Made by a program: the position numbers and the translations under genes. DNA of 64,000 bases from Nonomuraea solani. GTDB lineage: Bacteria; Actinomycetota; Actinomycetes; Streptosporangiales; Streptosporangiaceae. Location of the stretch: contig NZ_FNVT01000023.1 in the NCBI RefSeq assembly GCF_900108335.1, positions 1 through 64,000 on the forward strand, read 5' to 3'. Of the stretch, positions 41,400 to 50,981 are shown in pieces. Below the pieces are notes generated by a model. That model saw only the letters and a program-made list of their open reading frames with translations, did not search any database and was not told where the DNA came from. Position 1 is the stretch's first letter. Every line of letters starts with the position of its first letter.

Positions 41400-41485
41400 G
41401 GGCGGGCTCCTCTCGGGGTGTGGACCACATCACACACCCGGGGGAGCGGCCGTGTCGAGCGTGCGTTCCCCGACATCTGCCCATT

Positions 41486-43462
41486 TCAAGCGGCTTCTGC
41501 GGGGTGGGAAAGCGGTGGCGGGAGCGGCCGGGCGTGGACGACGTCTAGGCGGGAGACGGCCCGGGTGAGGGCGACGTACAGACGGTTCAGGCCGCGCCGC
41601 TCGGCCTCCGCGATCGCGGCGGGCTCGGCCACGACGACGTGGTCGTACTCCAGCCCCTTGGCCATCGAGGCGGGCAGCACGCTGAGGCGGCCGGCGATGT
41701 CGAGGCCCTCGTCCCACAGCGCGGACGTCAGCGTCTCGACATCGGCGTCGGCGGCGATCACCCCGATCGAGCCCTCGAACCCCAGCGCCTCACGCGCGGC
41801 CGCCACCACCCCCTTCGCCAGCGCCGTCACCGGGGTCACCCGCAACCTGCCGTCCGACCGGTACGAGCGGGTCTCCGGCACCTCCACCTGGAGCGCCGCC
41901 AGCAGTGTGTTGGCCAGCTCCACCACGACCGCGGGCACCCGGAAGCCGGTCGTGAGGGCGATGATCTCGCCGTCGGGCTTGCCCAGCAGCTCCATGCGCT
42001 CCGGCCACGAGGTGGCGGCCCACGGCGTGGTGCCCTGGGCCAGGTCGCCCAGCACGGTGAGCGAACCGTGCGCGCTGCGCCTGGCCACGGCCCGGCACTC
42101 CATCGGCGACAGGTCCTGAGCCTCGTCCACGATGACGTGCCCGTAGCCCCGGGGCCGCTCGATCAGGCAGGCGATCTCGTCGAGCAGCACCAGGTCGGCG
42201 GCGCTCCACTTGGCGCTCTTGAAGCTGCGCGGCGGCTTGGCCCAGGTGATCGCGGCCCGTTCGGCGTCCGTGAGCACGCCGGCCACGTCCTCAGGGCCGA
42301 GGAGGAGGTCGTGCAGGAGCTCTTCCGGTTTGACGTTGGGCCAGACGGCGTCCAGGTACGGGGTGACGGCGCGGCCGATCTGGCGCAGCCAGGCCGCGTT
42401 CGCCGTCTGGCCACGGGTCTCGGCCTGGTCGCGGACGGCGGCGACGATCCGGGCCTTGACGCGTTCGCGGCCCACGCCGTAGGGGATGGACTCGCGGCGG
42501 GTGTCGTCGACGATGCGGCGCAACTCGTTCTCGTACACCCGCCAGCGGTACGAGCCGTCCGGCACCACGACCGGTTCGAGCGGCCGGGAGATCCGCGCGT
42601 ACAGGGCCTCGCGCAGGACCTGGGCCATGCGGGCGTCGTGCTTGACCATCGCGGCCGCCTCGGTGTCGGCCGCCGCGACCGGGACGGTGGCCAGCAGTCC
42701 CGCCAGGGTCGTCTGCTCGACGTCCATCTCGCCGAGCGCGGGCAGCACGGCGGAGATGTAGCCGAGGAAGGCCCGGTTGGGCCCGAGCACCAGCACGCCG
42801 CCGCGTTCGAGGCGGTGGCGGTGGGCGTACAGGAGGTAGGCGGCCCGGTGCAGGCCCACCGCGGTCTTGCCGGTTCCGGGTGCGCCCTGGACGCAGATCG
42901 AGGTGTCGACGTCGGCGCGGACGAGGTCGTCCTGCTCCGGCTGGATCGTGGCGACGATGTCGCGCATGGGACCGACGCGGGGCCGCTCGATCTCGGCGGC
43001 CAGGATCTTGCTCTCACCCTCCTCGCCCTGGGCGAGCCGTTCGTCCTCGAAGCCGGTCAGCGTGGTGCCGGACCAGCCGAAGCGGCGGCGTACCGCGACG
43101 TCCTGGGGGTCGCGGGCGCTGGCCCGGTAGAACGCGCGCGAGACCGGCGCCCGCCAGTCGATCACCACGGGCGGGCCGCCGTGCTCGCCGGTAATGTGCC
43201 GCCTGCCGATGTGGTACGAGCGGCCCGGATGCTCGGCCGAGCCCGCGCCGAAGTCCAGGCGGCCGAAGAACGGCGGCCCCTCCGGCTCCTCGCTCAGCTC
43301 CTTGGCCAGGCTCTTGAGGTGGCGGCCCAGCCGTTCGGCGCTGTAGCGGTCGCCGGCCACGGTCTCACCGACGATCACGTTGTTCCGCGCGCCGTCCAGC
43401 ATCCTGCGCAGGCCGGCCGTGCAGCGTTCGACGTACCGGCGCTCGTCGTCGAGCGTCTCCAT
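41486..43462 (-). CDS. HelD-type UvrD/Rep-like helicase
   Basis: A 658-residue SF1-like ATPase. ATG 43462 has GGGAGG 3-4 nt upstream. The N-terminal helical arm (METLDDERRYVERCTAGLRR) and the RSYHIGRRHI / DWRAPVSRAFYRA block are typical of HelD proteins, which wedge into RNA polymerase; Walker A is CVQGAPGTGKTAVGLHRAAY (about 205), Walker B VIVDEAQDLSPME, motif IV-VI AKGLEYDHVVV and LYVALTRA. HelD recycles stalled RNA polymerase; an actinomycete form (HelR) also removes rifamycin from it. Which role applies here is unknown. It diverges from a TetR gene with a nested palindrome between them, so induction by a small molecule is likely. Confidence 0.85.
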   Translation of the reverse strand: METLDDERRYVERCTAGLRRMLDGARNNVIVGETVAGDRYSAERLGRHLKSLAKELSEEPEGPPFFGRLDFGAGSAEHPGRSYHIGRRHITGEHGGPPVVIDWRAPVSRAFYRASARDPQDVAVRRRFGWSGTTLTGFEDERLAQGEEGESKILAAEIERPRVGPMRDIVATIQPEQDDLVRADVDTSICVQGAPGTGKTAVGLHRAAYLLYAHRHRLERGGVLVLGPNRAFLGYISAVLPALGEMDVEQTTLAGLLATVPVAAADTEAAAMVKHDARMAQVLREALYARISRPLEPVVVPDGSYRWRVYENELRRIVDDTRRESIPYGVGRERVKARIVAAVRDQAETRGQTANAAWLRQIGRAVTPYLDAVWPNVKPEELLHDLLLGPEDVAGVLTDAERAAITWAKPPRSFKSAKWSAADLVLLDEIACLIERPRGYGHVIVDEAQDLSPMECRAVARRSAHGSLTVLGDLAQGTTPWAATSWPERMELLGKPDGEIIALTTGFRVPAVVVELANTLLAALQVEVPETRSYRSDGRLRVTPVTALAKGVVAAAREALGFEGSIGVIAADADVETLTSALWDEGLDIAGRLSVLPASMAKGLEYDHVVVAEPAAIAEAERRGLNRLYVALTRAVSRLDVVHARPLPPPLSHPAEAA

Positions 43463-43475
43463 CACACCTCCCGAA

Positions 43476-43513
43476 AGTGTTAACTCGGTTAAGATATTGA
43501 CCAGGTTAACACT
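43476..43513. promoter_or_regulatory. Nested palindromic operator between helicase and TetR genes
   Basis: AGTGTTAAC (43476-43484) and GTTAACACT (43505-43513) form a perfect outer dyad; inside it GGTTAA and TTGACC form a second, imperfect one around GATA. The block fills most of the 67-bp gap between the two start codons and overlaps the likely TTGACC -35. It should be the TetR operator for both genes. Confidence 0.7.
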
Positions 43514-43529
43514 TTGATAGAGTGTGCTC

Positions 43530-44129
43530 ATGACAGGACTCCGGGAGCTGCAGCGGCGGCGGCAGCACGAGGTCATTTCGGCGGCGGCCATCGCGCTCTT
43601 CCTCGAACGCGGCTTCGACGAGGTGCCCGTGACCGAGATCGCGGCCGCGGCGGGGGTGTCGAAGCCCACGCTGTTCAAGTACTTCCCGACCAAGGAGGAC
43701 CTGGTCCTGCACCAGATCGCCGACCACCAGGACGAGTCGGCGCGGGTGGTGCGCGAGCGGGCGGCGGGGGAGGCGCCGGTGGCGGCGCTGCGCCGGCACT
43801 TCCTCGACGGGCTCGCCCGCCGCGATCCCGTCACGGGGCTCAACGACCATCCCCAGGTGGTGGCCTATCACCGGATGGTGTTCGGCACGCCCAGCCTGGC
43901 CTCCCGGGTGACCCAGTACATGGAACGGGCCGAACAGGCCCTCACGGAGGCGCTGGCGGAGACGAGCGACGACCTCACCGCCGCGCTGCTGGCCGCGCAG
44001 GTGCTGGCCACCCAGCGGGTGCTCGCCCGGCGCAACTGGCTGCTGCTCGCGGAGGGGCGGACGGCGGACGAGGTCGAGGCGGAGGCGGTCCTGGCGGCCG
44101 GGCGGGCGTTCGCGATGCTGTCCGGCTAG
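43530..44129 (+). CDS. TetR-family repressor, divergent from the helicase
   Basis: A 199-residue regulator from ATG 43530 (GTG 43524 is also in frame; neither has a good ribosome site, so a leaderless mRNA is plausible). The helix-turn-helix is ISAAAIALFLERGFDEVPVT then EIAAAAGVSKPTLFKYFPTKEDL (about 15-55). The ligand domain is helical without a recognisable family. It probably binds the nested palindrome just upstream and represses itself and the HelD-type helicase. It converges with the NTF2-like gene with a 4-bp stop overlap. Confidence 0.87.
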   Translation: MTGLRELQRRRQHEVISAAAIALFLERGFDEVPVTEIAAAAGVSKPTLFKYFPTKEDLVLHQIADHQDESARVVRERAAGEAPVAALRRHFLDGLARRDPVTGLNDHPQVVAYHRMVFGTPSLASRVTQYMERAEQALTEALAETSDDLTAALLAAQVLATQRVLARRNWLLLAEGRTADEVEAEAVLAAGRAFAMLSG

Positions 44130-44488
44130 GGGATCCAGGTCTCGTGCAGGTGCACCCAGCGCCAGGGCGTCGTCCGGAGGACGGCCGTGGCGCGGCGGCC
44201 CCGGGTGCCGTGCCACTCCTCGTAGGTCGCGACCAGCAGGCCGCCCGACTCCGCGATCACGCGCACGTTCGCGATGGTGATCGTCAGGTCCGGCGCCTTG
44301 CCGTGGGCGGACTCCACCTGGGCCAGGATCTCGGCGCGCGACAGCACCGCTCCGTCGGGGCCGATCAGCGTGAAGCCCGGCGCGTGCGCGTCGGCGAAGG
44401 CCGCGAACTCGGTACGGGCGGCGGCGCCCGTCAGCCAGCGTTCGATGACCTGGTGGTGGCGGACGACCTCGTGTGCGGCGTCCGTCAT
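44126..44488 (-). CDS. NTF2-like (DUF4440) protein
   Basis: A 120-residue single-domain protein of the SnoaL/NTF2 superfamily: HHQVIERWLTG, LSRAEILAQVESAHG and WRWVHLHETW are the usual alpha+beta cone features. Such proteins bind small molecules or act as isomerases. Its ATG overlaps the TGA of the NmrA-like gene (ATGA), so it is the second gene of a two-gene operon. Function unknown. Confidence 0.78.
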   Translation of the reverse strand: MTDAAHEVVRHHQVIERWLTGAAARTEFAAFADAHAPGFTLIGPDGAVLSRAEILAQVESAHGKAPDLTITIANVRVIAESGGLLVATYEEWHGTRGRRATAVLRTTPWRWVHLHETWIP

Positions 44489-45306
44489 GTGGCGATCCAG
44501 TCGCGCAGTGGGGTGAGGCGGAGGCCGAGCCGTTCCGCCAGGCCGGGCGACGGGGTGAAGAAGCCGCGCCGGCCGCCGATCCAGCGGTACGTCGCCGCCA
44601 CCCCCGCCGCCGCCTCCGCCCCGACCGCGTGCGCCAGGCCCGACTCGAACGCGGCCACGTCCTGCTCTTCGTACCGGACCCCCGGCCCGAACATCGCCGC
44701 CAGTTCCGGCCCCGTCACCGTGTCAGGACCGCCCAGGTCCAGCGTGGCGCCCTCCAGCCCGTCGAGAGTGAGCGCCGCCGCCGTGGCCGCGCCCAGGTCG
44801 GCGTGCGTCAGCCAGGGCACGGCGACGTCGGCGGGCAGCGGGTAACGCAGCACTCCAGGGCCGGCGACCCCGGGGGCGCGCAGGTTCTCGGCGTAGAGCG
44901 GCGGGCGCAGCACCACCGTCGGCACCCCGCTGGACAGCAGGGCGGCCGCCGCCCGCCGCCGGGTCTCGAACGCGGCCACGCCCGACTCTGCTTCGGGCAG
45001 CCGGTTGCCCGTGTTGAACGCCAGCCGCCGCACCCCCGCCGCCAGCGCCCCGTCGATCACGTGCCGGACGTGGGCGGACACCGTGGCGGGGTCGTACACC
45101 AGGGGCAGCGTCACCGACGCGTGCGTCACCCCGTCGAACGCCTCCTTCACCCGCGCGGCGTCCCCCAGGTCGCCGCGGAACGGCCGCACCCTCGCCGGGA
45201 CGTCGCCCGTACGGGAGAAGCCGCGGACGTCGTGGCCCCGCTCGGTCAGATGGCGGGCGACGGCGCCGCCCTGGGCGCCCGAGGCGCCGATCACCAGGAA
45301 TCGCAT
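44485..45306 (-). CDS. NmrA-like NAD(P)-binding protein
   Basis: A 273-residue atypical short-chain dehydrogenase. The nucleotide-binding loop is MRFLVIGASGAQGGAVARHL (GASGxxGG). HASVTLPLVYDPATVSAHVR and VLRPPLYAENLRAPG match NmrA/quinone-reductase-like proteins, which sense redox state or reduce quinones. It leads an operon with the NTF2-like gene and diverges from an AraC regulator across 69 bp containing a GGAGATCTCC palindrome. Confidence 0.82.
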   Translation of the reverse strand: MRFLVIGASGAQGGAVARHLTERGHDVRGFSRTGDVPARVRPFRGDLGDAARVKEAFDGVTHASVTLPLVYDPATVSAHVRHVIDGALAAGVRRLAFNTGNRLPEAESGVAAFETRRRAAAALLSSGVPTVVLRPPLYAENLRAPGVAGPGVLRYPLPADVAVPWLTHADLGAATAAALTLDGLEGATLDLGGPDTVTGPELAAMFGPGVRYEEQDVAAFESGLAHAVGAEAAAGVAATYRWIGGRRGFFTPSPGLAERLGLRLTPLRDWIAT

Positions 45307-45335
45307 GGCCCCAGTTTTCCGAGGGCCCGCGATAC

Positions 45336-45356
45336 TCTCCATAAAGGGAGATCTCC
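45336..45356. promoter_or_regulatory. Palindromic site between the NmrA-like and AraC genes
   Basis: GGAGATCTCC (45347-45356) is a perfect 10-bp palindrome and TCTCC at 45336-45340 adds a second half-site 6 bp away. It sits in the 69-bp divergent promoter region and is the probable site for the adjacent AraC protein. Confidence 0.45.
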
Positions 45357-45375
45357 GAAATGTTAAGGATCGTCC

Positions 45376-46311
45376 ATGGGTGACCTGCTGAGCGAGCTGC
45401 TGGCCCCGCTGCGCCTGCGCGGCGTGTTCCACAGCCGCTGGACGGCACGGGGGCCGTGGGGCGTGGCCGGGGAGCGGGAGAGCTGCGCGCTGCTGCACTA
45501 CGTCCAGGAGGGCCGGTGCGTGGTCGAACTGCCGGGCGCGGGACCGGTGCGGCTGGGGGCGGGGGAGCTGGCGGTGTTCCCGCACGGGGCGGCCCACCGG
45601 CTGGCCGACGCGCCCGGCCGGGCGACCGTGCCGCTGGAGAGCGTGCTGCCGGAGCGCGAACCCGGCTCGGTGCGCACGGTGTCGATCGACGGGCCGGGGG
45701 AGCCGACCGTCATGCTCTGCGGCGGGCTGCACTATGACGCGGCCGCCGCGGCGCCGCTGTACCGGGCGCTGCCGCAGGTGCTCGTGCTCGACCGGCCGGC
45801 CGTCGCCCGCGAACCTCTCCTCGCCGACCTCCTGGGCCGCCTCGCCGCCGACTGGGACACCACCGAGGCCGGGCGTCAAGACGCGGGGCTGGAGATCGTC
45901 GCGTTGCGCGCGTTCGAGCTGGTCTTCGTGCTGGCGTTGCGGGCGGCCATGGCGAGCCTGGGCGAGGGGGAGCCGGTGCTGCGGGCGTTGCGGCATCCGG
46001 CCGTCGGGGCGGCGCTGCTGGCCGTACAGACGAGGTTCGCCGAGCCCTGGACGGTGGAGAGCCTGGCCGCCGAGGCCGGGATGTCGCGATCGGCGTTCGC
46101 GGCGGCCTTCCGCGAGCTCGTCGGCGAGGCGCCGATGCGGCACCTGACCGCGCGCCGGATGCAGGAGGCCGCCCGGCTGCTGGCCGGCACCGCGCTCCCG
46201 CACAGCGGCATCGCGCGGCGCGTCGGGTACGGCTCGACCGTCGGATTCCACCTCGCCTTCAAACAATGGCACGGTTTCACGCCTGGCGAATATCGCCGTC
46301 GCGGAGTTTAA
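45376..46311 (+). CDS. AraC-family regulator with cupin domain
   Basis: A 311-residue activator. The N-terminal AraC_binding_2/cupin_6 domain (about 20-130) contains CALLHYVQEGRCVVELPGAG, and the C-terminal AraC double helix-turn-helix is WTVESLAAEAGMSRSAFAAA followed by HLTARRMQEAARLLAGTALP and VGFHLAFKQWHGFTPGEYRR. ATG 45376 has AAGGATCGTCC. This class often controls a nearby oxidoreductase gene, here the divergent NmrA-like/NTF2 pair. It is followed by 100 bp of AT-rich promoter DNA for SulP. Confidence 0.88.
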   Translation: MGDLLSELLAPLRLRGVFHSRWTARGPWGVAGERESCALLHYVQEGRCVVELPGAGPVRLGAGELAVFPHGAAHRLADAPGRATVPLESVLPEREPGSVRTVSIDGPGEPTVMLCGGLHYDAAAAAPLYRALPQVLVLDRPAVAREPLLADLLGRLAADWDTTEAGRQDAGLEIVALRAFELVFVLALRAAMASLGEGEPVLRALRHPAVGAALLAVQTRFAEPWTVESLAAEAGMSRSAFAAAFRELVGEAPMRHLTARRMQEAARLLAGTALPHSGIARRVGYGSTVGFHLAFKQWHGFTPGEYRRRGV

Positions 46312-46356
46312 CCAGGTCGGAGGGGGTGTACTTGTACCCTGACAACCTCTTCACCA

Positions 46357-46374
46357 ATTGCAAATTTATGCAAT
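46357..46374. promoter_or_regulatory. AT-rich inverted repeat upstream of the SulP leader
   Basis: ATTGCA-aattta-TGCAAT, extended to CCAATTGCA / TGCAATTTGG with one offset base, stands out in GC-rich DNA. It lies 39 bp before the leader peptide start and thus near the expected -35/-10 region. An operator for an unlinked regulator is the best guess. Confidence 0.55.
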
Positions 46375-46412
46375 TTGGGGCAATGCGGGGTTGTCTTGAC
46401 CTAGAAGGAGTG

Positions 46413-46478
46413 ATGGTGAGCGGACCTTTCGCGGGCCGATGCGGTAACAAAGACGAGTCGAACGGGCACGCACGGTGA
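46413..46478 (+). CDS. 21-residue leader peptide overlapping the SulP start
   Basis: AGAAGGAGTG precedes an ATG that opens a 21-codon frame (MVSGPFAGRCGNKDESNGHA, then R). Its TGA at 46476-46478 overlaps the GTG (46475) start of SulP, and the alternative SulP ATG is 5 bp further. SulP itself has no ribosome site, so its translation must be coupled to this ORF. The peptide holds one Cys. Cysteine-sensitive leader peptides have been reported before sulfur genes in mycobacteria, with Cys runs; one Cys is not enough to claim this here. Confidence 0.65.
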   Translation: MVSGPFAGRCGNKDESNGHAR

Positions 46479-48169
46479 ACATGGCACTCGACCTCGCCTG
46501 GCGCCGTGTACGAGCCGTCCTGCCGGAACGCACCGGGTTGACCGAAATGCGCCGCAGCCCCCGCCACGATCTCCTCGCCGGGCTGACGGTCGCCATCGTC
46601 GCCCTGCCGCTCGCGCTCGCGTTCGGTGTCTCCTCCGGTCTCGGCGCCGCGTCGGGGCTGGCCACGGCCGTGATCGCGGGGTCGCTCGCGGCCCTGTTCG
46701 GCGGGTCGGCGCTGCAGGTGTCGGGCACCAGCGGCGCGATGACCGTGATGCTCATGCCGATCATGAGCGCGCACGGCGCCTCCGGCGTGCTGACGGTCGG
46801 CCTGATGGCCGGGGCGCTGCTCATCGGGCTCGGCCTGGCGGGCGCGGGCCGCTACATGGCGCTGGTCCCCGCGCCCGTGGTGGCCGGGTTCACCGTCGGC
46901 ATCGCGGGCGTGATCGGCCTGCAGCAGTTCCCGCACGCGCTCGGCGTACCGGCCCACGACAGTGACAAGGTCGCCGTCGTGGCCTGGCACGCCGTCCTCG
47001 ACTTCCTGGCCAGGCCGCACTGGTGGGCCATGTCCGTGACCCTCATCGTGGCCGTGGCGCTGCTCGTGGGCGCCGGTCTGCGGCCGACGGTGCCGTTCTC
47101 GCTGCTGGCCGTGGCCGTCGTCACCGTCCTCGCCGAGGTGGCCGCGCTGCCGCTGGCCAGGATCGGCCACCTGCCCGCCGGGCTGCCCGCGCCCTCGACG
47201 GCCTTCCTCGATCCCGCCGTGGCGACGTCGCTGATCGCCCCCGCGATCGCGGTGGCCGCCCTGGCGTCGCTGGAGTCGCTGTTGTCGGCCACCGTCGCCG
47301 ACAACATGACCGGCCGCGACCGGCACGACCCCGACCGCGAACTGTTCGGGCAGGGGCTGGCCAACCTCGTCACGCCGCTGTTCGGGGGCATGCCGGGGAC
47401 GGGCGCCATCGTGCGTACCGCCATCAACGTACGCTCCGGCGCGCGCTCCCGGCTGGCGGCCCTCTCCCACGCCGTGATCCTGGGCGGCATCGTCTACCTC
47501 GGCGCCGGGCTCGTCTCCCGCATCCCGCTGGCCGCGCTCGCCGGGGTGCTGCTGGCCACGTCGGTGCGCATGGTCGAGGTCGGCGCGGTGCGCGCCATGT
47601 TCAGGTCCACCAGGAGCGACGCCGCGGTGCTCGTGCTGACCGCCGTGGCCACCCTCACCCTCGACACCGTCCTCGCCGTCATCCTCGGCCTGGTCGTGGC
47701 CGGGGCGCTGGCGTTGCGGGTCATCGCCCGCAACGTGCGCGTCGACCAGGAGCGGCTCCGCCACGACCTGCAGCCCCAGCACACCGAGGACGAGCACGCG
47801 CTGCTCGCCGAGCACATCGTCACCTACCGGCTGGAAGGGCCGCTGTTCTTCGCCGCGGCCCACCGCTTCCTGCTCGAACTGTCGGAGGTGACCGACGTGT
47901 CCGTGGTGGTGCTGCGCATGAGCCGGGTCACCACCATCGACGCCAGCGGCGCCCTGGTCCTGGGCGACGCCATCGAACGACTCGAACAGCGGGGGATCAT
48001 GGTGTACGTCTCCGGCATCCCCGACGACCAGCACCAGCCGCTGGAGGCGCTCGGCGTGATCGCCCGGCTCGACCAGGCCGGTCAGGTGTTCGCCACGACC
48101 GACCAGGCCATCGCGGCCGCCCGTGAACGGCTGCACAACACCGGCATCGTGCCCCGCCTGGCCGGGTGA
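46475..48169 (+). CDS. SulP-family inorganic anion transporter with STAS domain
   Basis: A 564-residue membrane protein (562 if the ATG at 46481 is used). The membrane domain starts SPRHDLLAGLTVAIVALPLA, with LQVSGTSGAMTVMLMPI and GGMPGTGAIVRTAINVRSGA as SLC26/SulP signatures. The cytosolic STAS domain occupies the last 130 residues, with VTTIDASGALVLGDAIERLE (the D-x-S-G loop). SulP proteins move sulfate, bicarbonate or other anions. No carbonic anhydrase or sulfur genes are adjacent to settle the substrate. Start is coupled to a 21-codon leader peptide. It converges with a recombinase gene (5 bp between stops). Confidence 0.88.
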   Translation: MNMALDLAWRRVRAVLPERTGLTEMRRSPRHDLLAGLTVAIVALPLALAFGVSSGLGAASGLATAVIAGSLAALFGGSALQVSGTSGAMTVMLMPIMSAHGASGVLTVGLMAGALLIGLGLAGAGRYMALVPAPVVAGFTVGIAGVIGLQQFPHALGVPAHDSDKVAVVAWHAVLDFLARPHWWAMSVTLIVAVALLVGAGLRPTVPFSLLAVAVVTVLAEVAALPLARIGHLPAGLPAPSTAFLDPAVATSLIAPAIAVAALASLESLLSATVADNMTGRDRHDPDRELFGQGLANLVTPLFGGMPGTGAIVRTAINVRSGARSRLAALSHAVILGGIVYLGAGLVSRIPLAALAGVLLATSVRMVEVGAVRAMFRSTRSDAAVLVLTAVATLTLDTVLAVILGLVVAGALALRVIARNVRVDQERLRHDLQPQHTEDEHALLAEHIVTYRLEGPLFFAAAHRFLLELSEVTDVSVVVLRMSRVTTIDASGALVLGDAIERLEQRGIMVYVSGIPDDQHQPLEALGVIARLDQAGQVFATTDQAIAAARERLHNTGIVPRLAG

Positions 48170-48174
48170 CCCCC

Positions 48175-49146
48175 TTACGCCAGCGGACGGGGGGCGGGGA
48201 GGCGCAGGCGGTCGACGGCCTCGCGCCGGGTCCGCTCGGGGCGGCGGTCGTAGCGGGCCGTGGTCGCCGGCGACGAGTGCCCCACCAGGGCCTGGGCCGT
48301 CGCCAGGTCCACCCCGGCGTCCAGCAGCTCGCCGATGAACGTGCGGCGGAAGTCGTGCGCCGTACGCCGGGACGCCCCCGCCTCCCCGAACCGCCGGGTG
48401 AGAATGTCGGAGATGCCCTGCCCGGTCAGCCCGACCGGGCGCCCGTCGCGTTCGCGCAGGCGCCCGGCCTTGCTGATCGGGCTGAACAGCGCGCCGGGCG
48501 TGCGGCCGCGCACCGCCAGCCACCGTTCGACCAGCCCGATCGCGTCGGTGGTCAGGTAGACCAGGCGTTCCTTGTCGCGTTTGCCGCGCACCCGCAGCGA
48601 CCGCGCCCCCGGATCGTAGTCGGTCAGCGACAGCCCGCCGAGCTCGGCGCGGCGGCAGCCGGTGGAGTAGAGCACGGCGATCAGCGCCGCGTCGCGCACC
48701 CCGGCCGGCGAGTCGTCGCACACCGACAGGGCCGCGCCGACCACCTCGGGCGGCACGTGGTGCCCGGCCGGCAGGCGGCTCTGCCGCACGGGGGCCAGGT
48801 CGGAGGCGCGGGCCAGGTCCTCGGCGCTGGTCTGGCCCAGCCGCCACGCCTCCTTCAGCACCCGGCGCAGCGCCACCAGGTGCTTGTTGACATAGGCCGC
48901 CGACCAGCCCTGGTCGGTGAGCAGCGTGCGAATCCGCACGGTGTGCTCGTAACGCAGCAGATGCCACGGCTGGCCCGCGCCCGTCGCGCGCTCGTCGCCG
49001 GTGAGCAGGCGCGCCAGCCGGTCGAGGCAGCCGCGCATGGTGCGCCGCGACTCGGGGCTGGTGAGCGAGTCGAGATAGACGTGGTACGGGTCACGCGCCG
49101 GCTCGATCGGCGGTGTCCCCTGGACAGGCAGGGCGGGCAGGCTCAC
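48175..49146 (-). CDS. XerC/D-like tyrosine recombinase
   Basis: A 323-residue recombinase. The N-terminal SAM-like domain is at about 20-110; catalytic residues are Arg in YSTGCRRAELGGLSL (about 165), Lys in RGKRDKERLVYL, H-x-x-R in AHDFRRTFIGELLDAG (about 255), His in LVGHSSPATTARY and the nucleophile Tyr in that same block. Unlike the integrase at 714 it has no Cys-containing arm-binding region and its codon use is like the host's, so it looks chromosomal or long resident. XerC and XerD are usually next to dprA or smc genes, which are not here. Its role (chromosome dimer resolution, integron-like or element integration) is unknown. Confidence 0.85.
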   Translation of the reverse strand: MSLPALPVQGTPPIEPARDPYHVYLDSLTSPESRRTMRGCLDRLARLLTGDERATGAGQPWHLLRYEHTVRIRTLLTDQGWSAAYVNKHLVALRRVLKEAWRLGQTSAEDLARASDLAPVRQSRLPAGHHVPPEVVGAALSVCDDSPAGVRDAALIAVLYSTGCRRAELGGLSLTDYDPGARSLRVRGKRDKERLVYLTTDAIGLVERWLAVRGRTPGALFSPISKAGRLRERDGRPVGLTGQGISDILTRRFGEAGASRRTAHDFRRTFIGELLDAGVDLATAQALVGHSSPATTARYDRRPERTRREAVDRLRLPAPRPLA

Positions 49147-49156
49147 CTGGACGATC

Positions 49157-50812
<1,656 letters not shown>

Positions 50813-50981
50813 GGGAAACGCCTCTTTTCATGAGCGACTTCGCCCACGAAAGCACCGGAAGGGCGGGTTTCATTCCACGCCCTTCGAGGCGTGGCTGTCC
50901 GGCACCGCCACCGTGTGCGTCGCTCTTGCCGCGGCCTTCTTCCACACATGGAGGAAGAAGGGGGAGCCGCCCGAGTGACGG

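Noticed and set aside
43462..43530. Rifamycin-associated element before the HelD-type gene
   Set aside because: The palindromes seen are AT-rich TetR-like dyads and do not resemble the GC-rich element as I remember it; I could not verify.
46277..48967. 896-codon minus-strand frame opposite SulP and in another frame of the recombinase
   Set aside because: Shadow of two real genes, with low-complexity composition.
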